From an uncultured Collinsella sp. (GTDB lineage Bacteria > Actinomycetota > Coriobacteriia > Coriobacteriales > Coriobacteriaceae), in assembly GCA_937981515.1 (NCBI GenBank), contig CALJNY010000036.1, positions 1 to 15,394 on the forward strand: a stretch of 15,394 bases of DNA, written 5' to 3'. The stretch's first letter is position 1. Each line of letters opens with the position of its first letter. The notes under the pieces were generated by a model, which saw only the letters and a program-made list of their open reading frames with translations, had not been told where the DNA came from and searched no databases. Both the position numbers and the translations under genes were made by a program. Positions 1-6,026 of this stretch are shown one piece after another.

Positions 1-1
1 C

Positions 2-187
2 GAGACGCTGCAGCTCCTGTATAGAGATTTCAGTCTTGACGGGTCGAACCTGAACCAGCTGACGCGCGAGGTCCATATCACTCACGACCCCGGCCGGATC
101 GCCCCGTTCCTCGCTGCCGCGCTCATAAAGGTCGGAGACGCAGCCGACGCCGTCTCGGACTTCCTGGCCGACGCCCGCAACGTCTAG
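2..187 (+). CDS. MobC-like relaxosome accessory protein, 3' end only
   Basis: Only the last 61 codons are present; the frame is open at the left edge and ends with TAG at 185-187. The visible tail contains a G-S-N-L-N-Q-L-T-R-E segment, which resembles the conserved 'NNLNQIAR' core of MobC-type mobilization proteins, followed by an Ala-rich helical tail. MobC proteins bind oriT and help the relaxase open the DNA. The gene sits 11 nt upstream of a VirD4 gene, and its stop codon overlaps the VirD4 ribosome site, so the two are in one operon. The location fits a relaxosome protein, but the identification rests on a short motif and gene order. Another small DNA-binding or recombination accessory protein is possible. 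Confidence 0.5.
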   Translation, partial: ETLQLLYRDFSLDGSNLNQLTREVHITHDPGRIAPFLAAALIKVGDAADAVSDFLADARNV

Positions 188-198
188 GAGGAAATCCC

Positions 199-2157
199 AT
201 GCGCAATCTTAAGTTCAACGCAGTCCTCTCGGCTTCGTTCGCCGCCGTCCTTACCGTCGCGTGTTATCCCCTGATAGCACCCGTAATCGCCTGCGCCGCC
301 TCATCGCTCCCCATCGATTGGGTCGCCTGGCTCGACGCCATCGGTTTCGACATGTGGTCGGTCTTCTGGCTTTCCGGGGCATGGCTCGGTCACATTCCGT
401 TCATGTTCGCAGCGTTCTGCCTCCTGTTTCTCGTTCTCCTCGGCTATACGGTCGCAAAGGACGCCGAACGTAACCGGGACGTCGACGAAGGCATCTACGG
501 CGACGCCCGCGTCGTCCGGGGCGCAGCGGAACTCAACCGCCGCAACGATTTCTGGGACGGGTCTGGAACTCCGGTCAGAGCGGGCTTCGTGCTCGGAGCA
601 AACAAGGGCGGTTACTGGTACGACTCATCCGTTCCGCACGCAATCAGCATTGGAAAAACGGGGTCTGGTAAATCGCAATTCCAGGTCTTGGAAGATATGC
701 ATATGTTCCTGGCAGCCGGTTGGAACGTCGTCTCCACCGGAAAGCCCGAGATCCTCGAGCTCACCGCCGACAAGGCGCGGGAGCTCGGCTACGAGACCAT
801 CGTCCTCGACCTGACCGGCTATCCCGGCGCCAGCTCGTACAACCCCATCGGACTCGTAGCCGACGCCGTCGAGGCGGGAGATGCCGACACCGCCGTGAGA
901 ACGGCCCGGCAGGTCGCCGTCGACCTTATTCCGATCGGCGGGGAGAAGAACACGTATTTTCCCAAGGCGGCGCGCAACATGCTCGCCGCCTGCATCCTCG
1001 TCGTCTGCACGGCGGACATCCCGCGTAAACAGAAGAACCTCGCGAGCGTAGCCGCGCTCGTCGAGCGCGGGACCGCCGGCGACGACCCGAAGGACCCCTC
1101 GGCCCCGCTCAAGGATTACATCCGCGGGCTCGGCCCGACGCACCCGGCGTTCTCGCCGGCGTCCGACCTCCTCGGGGACGGCGGGGCGACGACGGCCGGC
1201 AAGAACGTCGTCTCCACCCTCAAGGACGCCCTGAGCATCTTCTCGGACGGGGCGCTCCGCGCCGTGACGTCAGAGAGCAGCGTGTCGATCCGCGACCTCA
1301 TCGAGAAGAAGACGACTGTCTACATCGAAATGCTCGACGAGGGCGATCCGTACGGGGTCGTCTACACCTGCTTCCTCAATCAGTGGTGGCAGATGGCGCA
1401 GAGGGCGTGCAAGGAGAACGGCGGCCGGATGCCTCACGAGACGGCGCTCGTGCTCGACGAGATCGGCAACCTCAACGTCAAGGTCGCTTGCCTGCCGGCC
1501 ATCGCGACGCTCGGACGGTCGATGGGGATTCACGAGCAGCTCTTCGTGCAAAATCTCAAGCAGCTCAATGCCTATAACGATCCTGGCGACGGCGGAGCCG
1601 GGCGCGACAAGTTGATCGGCTCCATCGGCACCAAGGTCGCCCTGTCCCTCTCCGAGCCCGAAGACTTCAAGTTCTTCACGGCGCTCGCCGGAAAGCGGAC
1701 CGTTCGCTCGATGGGAACGTCTAGCCAGAAAGGCGCAGGGCGTTCCTCATCTGGCACGAGTTACAACGAGGCGGCCGTTCCCCTGATAAACGAATGGGAG
1801 TGGCAGAACCGCATCCCCATCCGCGACGGCCTCATCGCGATCAAGGGCGGGGAGAACTCGAAGCCCGGGCGTGAGGGCGTCTTCGAGTTCCCGCTCGACT
1901 ACGCCAACAGGACGCCCGCCGGCCCGTTCTTCGGACTCGGCGACGAACAGGTCGAGCGCGCGAAGCGGGCCGCTTACTACGCCCGCGCGAAAGTCGCCGC
2001 AGAAGGCAACGCATATGAAGCCCCCGCCCCATGGTGTCCCGAATTCGGCACCGGGGACGACGCCGCCGATAAAGAGGAAATCGCCCCAGACGACCCCGCC
2101 AAGGCCGACGAGGACAACGCGACCTTCCCAGACGAGTGGGCAGCCTGGGACGAATAG
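199..2157 (+). CDS. VirD4/TraG-type conjugative coupling ATPase
   Basis: This 652-residue protein is a type IV coupling protein, the inner-membrane ATPase that brings the relaxase-DNA complex to the conjugation channel. Two hydrophobic segments lie near residues 8-33 and 66-86. The soluble part has a Walker A motif GKTGSGKS at residues 152-159 and a Walker B-like ALVLDEIG around D420-E421. The segment near residue 182 (STGKPE) matches the 'DPKGE' region of the family. The C-terminal ~60 residues are acidic and Ala/Asp/Glu-rich, a likely substrate-docking tail. Length is normal for VirD4/TraG. The start is well supported: AGGAGG at 186-191 lies 7 nt before the ATG. The gene follows a MobC-like gene and precedes a relaxase, a classic mobilization arrangement. 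No channel (VirB4 or VirB6) genes are in the window, so self-transmissibility cannot be judged. Confidence 0.93.
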   Translation: MRNLKFNAVLSASFAAVLTVACYPLIAPVIACAASSLPIDWVAWLDAIGFDMWSVFWLSGAWLGHIPFMFAAFCLLFLVLLGYTVAKDAERNRDVDEGIYGDARVVRGAAELNRRNDFWDGSGTPVRAGFVLGANKGGYWYDSSVPHAISIGKTGSGKSQFQVLEDMHMFLAAGWNVVSTGKPEILELTADKARELGYETIVLDLTGYPGASSYNPIGLVADAVEAGDADTAVRTARQVAVDLIPIGGEKNTYFPKAARNMLAACILVVCTADIPRKQKNLASVAALVERGTAGDDPKDPSAPLKDYIRGLGPTHPAFSPASDLLGDGGATTAGKNVVSTLKDALSIFSDGALRAVTSESSVSIRDLIEKKTTVYIEMLDEGDPYGVVYTCFLNQWWQMAQRACKENGGRMPHETALVLDEIGNLNVKVACLPAIATLGRSMGIHEQLFVQNLKQLNAYNDPGDGGAGRDKLIGSIGTKVALSLSEPEDFKFFTALAGKRTVRSMGTSSQKGAGRSSSGTSYNEAAVPLINEWEWQNRIPIRDGLIAIKGGENSKPGREGVFEFPLDYANRTPAGPFFGLGDEQVERAKRAAYYARAKVAAEGNAYEAPAPWCPEFGTGDDAADKEEIAPDDPAKADEDNATFPDEWAAWDE

Positions 2158-2169
2158 GAGGGGGTGGAC

Positions 2170-3138
2170 ATGACGGCCATCAAACAGATCGCGATAACGA
2201 ACGCCCAGCACATGAAGAGCCTATCGGGCTATCTCGACCGGGCGAACGGGAAGCACGACGTTCTCGACTTCGACTCACGGAACCTCACCGACCCCGAGAA
2301 CTGGTCCCGGGAGATGGACCGTACGCGCGAAGCCTACGGGCACAACGAGCCCGGCCGCAAGGGATCGAAGTGCACCTACTGCTACCACCAGATCATCGCG
2401 TTCAACCCCGATGAGTGCGACGTCAACGGTGGGAAGATGTCCGAGGGCGACTGCATGGAATTCGCACGCGAGTGGGTCGAGCGCTACTACCCGAACCAGG
2501 AGGCGGCGTGGGCACTCCACCTTGAGCACTCTAGAGACGGAACCGACCGGTACGCCGTTCATATCGCAATCAACCGAACCGACCTCGAGACCGGCAAGCG
2601 CCTCAACGACGGCAGGGCGTCTCACCAGAAGACTCTTCACGCGGAGAGAATGCGGGGCATGGACGAGCGCTGGGGGCTCGTCCAGCTGGAGCGCGGGACG
2701 CGCAACAGCCGCGTCCACGCCCGGCAGGAGTCGAGGGGCGAGCGGCGGGCCCGCGAAATCGGCTCGAAGGCCGACCCGGGCTTCGAGACCGACCAGGACC
2801 ATGTGCGCCGGGTCGTACGCGAGAGCGTCCGCGAGGTCGCGGCGTCCGGCGCGCCGAACAGGATGCGCGCACTCAACGAGGCCTTGGAGCGGAGGGGCGT
2901 CCACATGCGCCTCAGCCGCGACCGGAACCTCGGGGAGCGCGACCTCGTCTTCGAGTACCGCCCGACATACGACCGCAGGGACGCGCGCGGGCACGCCGTC
3001 AGGAAGGCCGCGATCAGCGGCCGCAAGCTCGGCCGCGGCTTCACGAGGGGCGGCATACAGCACGCCCTGGGCATCGGCGCCGCCGTCTACCGGATGGCGG
3101 AGAGGTCGATGGACGACGGCCGGGACAACGAAATGTAG
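2170..3138 (+). CDS. MobA/VirD2-family relaxase (MOBP-like)
   Basis: This 322-residue protein resembles the relaxase/mobilization nuclease family, which nicks one strand at oriT and stays bound to the 5' end through a tyrosine. The probable catalytic tyrosine is Y21 in the context SLSGYLDR. The metal-binding segment is HLEHSRDGTDRYAVHIAIN followed by RTDLETGKRL, with H120 and H131; where the family usually has H-x-H this protein has A129-V-H131. The C-terminal half is very basic and ends with a GRKLGRGFTRGGI segment like the end of the relaxase domain. I chose the ATG at 2170 because AGGAGG at 2156-2161 is 8 nt upstream; the in-frame GTG at 2164 is only 2 nt from it. The gene starts 12 nt after the VirD4 stop, so the two are co-transcribed. 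It is short for a relaxase, with no primase or helicase domain. Confidence 0.85.
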   Translation: MTAIKQIAITNAQHMKSLSGYLDRANGKHDVLDFDSRNLTDPENWSREMDRTREAYGHNEPGRKGSKCTYCYHQIIAFNPDECDVNGGKMSEGDCMEFAREWVERYYPNQEAAWALHLEHSRDGTDRYAVHIAINRTDLETGKRLNDGRASHQKTLHAERMRGMDERWGLVQLERGTRNSRVHARQESRGERRAREIGSKADPGFETDQDHVRRVVRESVREVAASGAPNRMRALNEALERRGVHMRLSRDRNLGERDLVFEYRPTYDRRDARGHAVRKAAISGRKLGRGFTRGGIQHALGIGAAVYRMAERSMDDGRDNEM

Positions 3139-3176
3139 AAGGGTGCGAGATGCGCCCGGCGAGAGGAGTAATGGCT

Positions 3177-3428
3177 ATGGAAATCAATATCAAGCTCGAT
3201 GCCAAGCTCAAAATGCGCGATGGCATAGCCGAGCTGAGGCTTACCGACAATGTTCCGGATTCCCCCTGGTACCAAGATGGTGCAGGAAAGGATTTCTTCG
3301 ACGCTCTCTGCCGCGTCGATGGAGATGGCGGGGGATTCCGCGTGCGCCGCGCTTCCGGTCACACGGCCGTCCTCGTGGTACGCGACACGGGCATCGATAC
3401 CGGTTGGGCGAACGAGCAACAAGCTTAA
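3177..3428 (+). CDS. Small hypothetical protein, last gene of mobilization operon
   Basis: This gene of 83 codons encodes a protein I do not recognise. It begins MEINIKLDAKLKM and looks like a small mixed alpha/beta soluble domain with alternating hydrophobic residues (GIAELRLTDN, then FRVRRASGHTAVLVVRDTG). There is no signal peptide or membrane segment. Three in-frame ATGs exist (3150, 3171, 3177). The AGGAG at 3164-3168 is spaced 8 nt from the ATG at 3177 but only 2 nt from the one at 3171, so 3177 is preferred. It begins 38 nt after the relaxase stop and ends 13 nt before a strong hairpin, which makes it the last gene of the operon. A role in DNA transfer or element regulation is a guess from context only. 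Confidence 0.55.
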   Translation: MEINIKLDAKLKMRDGIAELRLTDNVPDSPWYQDGAGKDFFDALCRVDGDGGGFRVRRASGHTAVLVVRDTGIDTGWANEQQA

Positions 3429-3441
3429 TCGGCACATCTTG

Positions 3442-3463
3442 AAGAGGGGCCAAGGCCCCTCTT
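3442..3463 (+). terminator. Hairpin terminator closing the mobilization operon
   Basis: A perfect 10-bp inverted repeat, AAGAGGGGCC / GGCCCCTCTT with a 2-nt centre, lies 13 nt after the stop of the preceding gene. The realistic fold is an 8-bp stem with a loop of about 6 nt. The downstream arm ends in TCTTCTCGTCT, which is only moderately T-rich, so termination strength is uncertain. Confidence 0.6.
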
Positions 3464-3524
3464 CTCGTCTCCCGGGACCGGGACGCAACAGGCGTCCCGC
3501 AAGCCCGGGGGACGGCCCCGCAGG

Positions 3525-3587
3525 GCAAGATATCCGTGCGTGCTCGGCGGCTGCAGGACGCCGTGTACGCACGGATACACATCTTGC
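3525..3587 (+). other. Candidate origin of transfer (oriT)
   Basis: A nested inverted repeat is visible: outer arms GCAAGAT (3525-3531) and ATCTTGC (3581-3587), middle arms ATCCGTGCGT (3532-3541) and ACGCACGGAT (3567-3576), and inner arms CGGCG (3545-3549) and CGCCG (3559-3563). The IncP/VirD2-type nick consensus is about YATCCTG^C. Here the + strand reads CATCTTG^C with the cut expected at 3586/3587. The minus strand reads TATCTTG^CCC with the cut expected at 3526/3525; this is one base from the RP4 TATCCTG^CCC. An inverted repeat just 5' of the nick is typical of these origins, and a MOBP-like relaxase is encoded next door. The + strand nick would send the relaxase gene in last, the usual order. 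Confidence 0.5.
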
Positions 3588-3660
3588 ATCGACCGGCAGC
3601 CGCATGTCGGCCCCGTCCGACGAGGCTGCGTCGAGGTGAGCCCCGGCTGAGCCGCGCGCA

Positions 3661-3833
3661 GGGGGACGCGACCCTGGGGAGCATCCCCCGTACGCACGGC
3701 GACCCGGGGCGAGAGGCCCCGGCCGGTGACCACGGCGGAATGATGGCGACCTCTGGGAGCCATCGAATGCAGCCGTTCACCGTCCGGGGCCGGCGTGAGC
3801 GGAGGCGTACGAAACGCGACCCTGGGGAGCGTT
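3661..3833 (+). repeat. Three hairpins sharing an 11-nt loop
   Basis: Three stem-loops present almost the same loop, always closed by GC pairs. Copy 1: loop GACCCTGGGGA at 3670-3680 on stem GGGGGAcGC/GCaTCCCCC. Copy 2: loop GACCTCTGGGA at 3748-3758 on stem GATGGC/GCCATC. Copy 3: loop GACCCTGGGGA at 3818-3828 on stem AACGC/GCGTT. Copies 1 and 3 also share a 17-nt direct repeat (3666-3682 and 3814-3830). The stems differ in sequence but still pair, which suggests selection on structure plus loop. In copy 3 an alternative stem CCCTGG/CCAGGG (3820-3825 and 3835-3840) competes. Confidence 0.6.
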
Positions 3834-3960
3834 GCCAGGGAGCCACAGCGAGAGCGGCGCGGAACGCGGCGCGGGCGCCCCCGCATCCCGGCGGGGACGC
3901 ATCGGCCGAAAGGCCGATCCGACGGGACACGGTGACGCCCGAAGGCATGTGTCCGCCGTG

Positions 3961-3987
3961 CCGTCATTCCCGTCATGCCCGTCATAC
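3961..3987 (+). repeat. Three tandem 9-nt repeats (CCGTCATNC)
   Basis: CCGTCATTC, CCGTCATGC and CCGTCATAC follow each other without gaps and differ at one position only. Such iteron-like tandem repeats often bind a dimeric or multimeric protein, for example at oriT or a replication origin. No binding protein can be named. Confidence 0.6.
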
Positions 3988-3992
3988 GGGTC

Positions 3993-4014
3993 CCAAGGGG
4001 CCTAGGCCCTTTGG
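3993..4014 (-). terminator. Hairpin, probable terminator of the DUF2958/DUF4313 operon
   Basis: CCAAGGGGCC (3993-4002) and GGCCCTTTGG (4005-4014) pair with one G-T position around a TA centre. The hairpin lies 93 nt past the stop of the minus-strand DUF4313-like gene and has the same style (GGGGCC core) as the terminator at 3442-3463. There is no T-tract, so it could instead belong to the neighbouring structured region. Confidence 0.4.
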
Positions 4015-4107
4015 CGCGCAGGGGTCCGGGGATGGCGCGGTCAATCCCCGGGAAACGCCGCGAGGGGCACGCCGTCGCCGGCATGCCCGTGCGGGTGGCG
4101 GCCGTGG

Positions 4108-4710
4108 CTATTCCGCCGCGGTCGCGTAGACCGTCCGGCCCGTCTCGCAGTCGATGGTCTCGGCATCCCCGAAACCGACCCGGACGGCCGCCCATCCGCC
4201 GGCACCCGCCAGCGCGTCGGCCTCGGACCTCGCGGCGGCGATGAGGCGCTCAAGCTCGGCCGAGCCCGCCGGCGCGGCCCCCACCTCGAACGCCCCGCCG
4301 TCGCCTCCCGACTCGTACTCGACGACGACCGTCGAGCCGAGGGCCTCCTCGAGGGTCTCGCTCAAGCCGCCCATGCCGTCGAGGGCGTGCCAGGCGACCG
4401 TGGCCAGCGGGTAGCGGGCCATCCCGGACGCCGCCGAGCGGTCGGCCATCCGGACCGTGCCGGCGGCCTCGAGCGCCTCGAGGAGCGCCGTGGGCGTGTC
4501 GGCGTCGATGGCGATGTTGCCTCGCCCGCGGCACCACTCGGCGGCCGCCGGTACGCTCGCCGTGAGTACGCCCCACTCGGCCATGTAGCCCTCGGAGCGC
4601 GGGTCCGTGGCGTCGAGGAGGAGGACGGCCAGGCCGCCGCCCACGTACTCATCGGCCACGAGGGCGAGGCGGACCGCCTCGCCCATGGAGTCGAACACGA
4701 CCGTGACCAT
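4108..4710 (-). CDS. DUF4313-like accessory protein of mobile elements
   Basis: This 200-residue protein resembles DUF4313 proteins, which occur on integrative elements and have no firm function. The matching part is the N-terminal half: a first strand pair around VRLALVADEYVGGGLAVLLLD, then an acidic loop, NIAIDADT (about residues 65-72), and a segment ending RYPLATVAWHAL that corresponds to the family's 'cxYPLYxF' end. The last ~80 residues are Ala/Glu-rich and less typical, perhaps a fused small domain. It has no signal peptide or membrane helix. The ribosome site is strong: AGGAGGAGG (complement of 4718-4726) lies 7 nt before the ATG. It starts 4 nt after the DUF2958-like gene, so the two are co-translated. 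Its place beside an oriT candidate hints at an anti-defence or establishment role; that is inference. Confidence 0.6.
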   Translation of the reverse strand: MVTVVFDSMGEAVRLALVADEYVGGGLAVLLLDATDPRSEGYMAEWGVLTASVPAAAEWCRGRGNIAIDADTPTALLEALEAAGTVRMADRSAASGMARYPLATVAWHALDGMGGLSETLEEALGSTVVVEYESGGDGGAFEVGAAPAGSAELERLIAAARSEADALAGAGGWAAVRVGFGDAETIDCETGRTVYATAAE

Positions 4711-4714
4711 GCGG

Positions 4715-5014
4715 CTACCTCCTCCTGACGGCGCTGAGCGGCTTCGGGGAGAAGTGCTCGTCGCGCTCGACGGCGGCGAACCCCATCTGGCGGTTCAGCT
4801 CGGCCATCTCCTTGATGCTGAAGTAGCCGAGCTCGTCGTCGTAGCCCTCGACGAGGCCGAACGCCTCGTCCGTTCCGTCGAACTCGAGCAGCCACCAGTC
4901 CCATCCGTTCACGCACGAGAAGTAGTGGGCGTAGACCGTGGGGTCCTCCGCCCCGTCCTGCCCGTAGAGCCTCGGCACCGTCTTGGCGATTTCCTCGGTC
5001 ATCAGCTGCTGCAT
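4715..5014 (-). CDS. DUF2958 family protein
   Basis: This 99-residue protein fits DUF2958 well along its whole length. It opens MQQLMTEEIAKTVPRLYGQD, continues through DPTVYAHYFSCVNGWDWWLLEFDG, then FGLVEGYDDELGYFSIKEM, and ends with ERDEHFSPKPLSAV. These segments match the family's usual order. The function is unknown; members are found on plasmids and integrative elements, often with antirestriction genes. The frame is open further upstream, but the start at 5014 is chosen because homology begins there and GGAGG (complement of 5020-5024) lies 5 nt before the ATG. It is the first gene of a two-gene operon with the DUF4313-like gene, 4 nt apart. It is small, acidic and probably cytoplasmic. 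Confidence 0.82.
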   Translation of the reverse strand: MQQLMTEEIAKTVPRLYGQDGAEDPTVYAHYFSCVNGWDWWLLEFDGTDEAFGLVEGYDDELGYFSIKEMAELNRQMGFAAVERDEHFSPKPLSAVRRR

Positions 5015-5353
5015 GTCTTCCTCCGTTCCGGGCACGTGGCCCTCAACATCTCGCCCCTGCGGGCAAAGCCGAATGGCGACGCCGCGCGTCGTCGTCGGCT
5101 TTGCTCCCTGCAAAGCCGCACCGGAGCGAAGACGGGTCAATGGAGGTCCATGACGACCTCCACCAACCGGAGCGGAGCGGAGGTTTGTGCGGGGTCTCAT
5201 GGGCCCCCTTGACGCGGCGTAGCGGAGGTGCCACCCGGCCGCGAAGCCGTGGCCATGCGACGGCGTATGCCGTAAAACGTAAAACGCTGTTTATGCTGGC
5301 CCGGACAGCACCTGCTATCATCGCCTTTCTCGCATAGAGAGGATTGTTTCGGC
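5015..5353. other. Intergenic region with two perfect hairpins
   Basis: This stretch of 339 nt between divergent genes holds no credible gene. Two 8-bp perfect inverted repeats stand out: CGGCTTTG/CAAAGCCG at 5096-5118 with a 7-nt loop, and TGGAGGTC/GACCTCCA at 5141-5162 with a 6-nt loop. A further CAAAGCCG copy lies at 5064-5071, which could compete for pairing. The short direct repeat TAAAACG occurs twice at 5272-5285. The hairpins lie in the leader or promoter region of the DUF2958 operon; no clear -35/-10 pair was found for that operon. Confidence 0.5.
5313..5321 (+). promoter_or_regulatory. Extended -10 promoter for the small gene at 5354
   Basis: TGCTATCAT is an extended -10 element (TGN plus TATCAT, 4 of 6 to consensus) 32 nt before the ATG. 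No good -35 is seen. The same TGN-TATCAT lies upstream of the HNH gene at 6508, which adds a little support. Confidence 0.35.
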
Positions 5354-5584
5354 ATGAAAGAACGTCATGTCACGACGGGGGACGGGCCGAGCGAAGCCGC
5401 CCAGCGGCTCATGGACGGTATCGGGGTATTCTCCGAGATCGAGGATTATGGCAGAAGGATTGAAGTCCTCGCCGAGGCCATGTCGGTCGGGATCAGGATC
5501 GCGAACTACGAACTGCTCGCGGCATGCGGTGCGCTCCTCGCGGCGACGAGGAACCGGAGCGAGTGGACCGGAGCTTGGCTCTAG
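5354..5584 (+). CDS. Small hypothetical protein
   Basis: This 76-codon gene encodes a protein I do not recognise. It is predicted mostly helical: a polar N-terminus (MKERHVTTGDGPSEAA), then an amphipathic stretch RLMDGIGVFSEIEDYGRRIEVLAEAM, then a mildly hydrophobic helix NYELLAACGALLAATR and a short Trp-containing end. Ribosome site GAGAGGA (5337-5343) lies 10 nt before the ATG, a little long. An extended -10 element lies at 5313-5321. It stands alone on the + strand between two minus-strand operons. A small DNA-binding or regulatory role would suit the location, but nothing in the sequence shows it. It may also be a spurious frame. Confidence 0.45.
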   Translation: MKERHVTTGDGPSEAAQRLMDGIGVFSEIEDYGRRIEVLAEAMSVGIRIANYELLAACGALLAATRNRSEWTGAWL

Positions 5585-5627
5585 CCGACGTCACCCTCTG
5601 CGTTCCGCATGACGACCCAACCCGCGT

Positions 5628-6026
5628 TCACCGGACGCGCGTGTCGGCAGGCGGTGCGGAAACGTCGTTCTTCGAGCGGGTGTTCTCGAACGCCCAGACC
5701 CACCATCGCAGGCGGTCATCTGCCCCGTGAATGGGGTCCTCCCTGTGGAAGTGCTCCAGCATGAGCTGAGTGGTCCAGCCGCCGAAGCGCACCGTGTAGA
5801 CCGCCGTCTGCGCGTCGTGGATGACCGCGCCGAAGGGGTCTATTCGAATGATTTGGTCGATCGTGAAGCCGCGGCCGTCCGGCCAGCAGACGCGGACAGG
5901 CACCGTCGTTCCGTCGGCGTTAGTGCGGGCGTAGACGTCTACGTACTGCTTATGGACGCGTCTGCCGGGCTTGTCGCCGTTGGCGCGAACGGTGATGCCG
6001 CCGCCGAAGTCCTTTGTGTGGCCCAT
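5628..6026 (-). CDS. Small protein of a Y-family-polymerase-linked family, copy B
   Basis: This 132-residue protein is related to the gene just upstream. Both share a core of beta strands with CWPDGRGF (WPDGR at 48-52), an IDxIIRIDPFG segment, a VYTVRF strand and a Trp-rich strand near the end (RWWVWAFE). In many Firmicutes a similar small protein, with 'WEDGR', 'IDRVLDV', 'YTVRIGG' and 'RWFVE' in this order, is encoded beside DinB-like DNA polymerases; its function is not established to my knowledge. The start ATG shares its A with the upstream gene's stop (TGATG), so it is translationally coupled; the frame extends further upstream but homology does not. It has longer tails than copy A. Expression should follow the SOS-type promoter at 6384-6412. 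Confidence 0.62.
   Translation of the reverse strand: MGHTKDFGGGITVRANGDKPGRRVHKQYVDVYARTNADGTTVPVRVCWPDGRGFTIDQIIRIDPFGAVIHDAQTAVYTVRFGGWTTQLMLEHFHREDPIHGADDRLRWWVWAFENTRSKNDVSAPPADTRVR

Larger units (their letters stand above)
3479..4014. other. Gene-less hairpin array (candidate oriT/leading region or structured RNA)
   Basis: No credible protein gene occupies 3429-4107; long open frames here are Arg/Pro/Gly-rich and lack ribosome sites. Instead stems follow one another closely: 3479-3499 (8 bp), 3503-3526 (8 bp interrupted), 3525-3587 (long imperfect), 3596-3629 (6+5 bp), 3661-3689 (8 of 9 bp), 3704-3722 (7 bp), 3742-3764 (6 bp), 3813-3833 (5 bp), 3879-3896 (6 bp), 3901-3918 (7 bp with a GAAA tetraloop), 3925-3954 (6 bp plus an inner GCC/GGC) and 3993-4014 (10 bp with one mismatch). 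The GAAA loop is a GNRA loop only on the + strand, which favours a + strand RNA or + strand ssDNA fold. The region lies between the convergent mobilization operon and the DUF2958/DUF4313 operon. I do not recognise a known RNA family. Confidence 0.6.

Noticed and set aside
3442..4014. CRISPR array
   Set aside because: Repeats are short (9-17 nt), irregularly spaced and form unequal hairpins; no cas genes nearby.
3425..4195. Long open frame on the minus strand (256 codons) and another on + (3536-4129)
   Set aside because: Arg/Pro/Gly-rich composition typical of non-coding high-GC DNA, no ribosome site, and both run across the hairpin array.
4740..5200. Longer DUF2958 protein starting at 5200
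   Set aside because: The extra 62 residues are low-complexity and cross the two hairpins; family homology and ribosome site both point to 5014.
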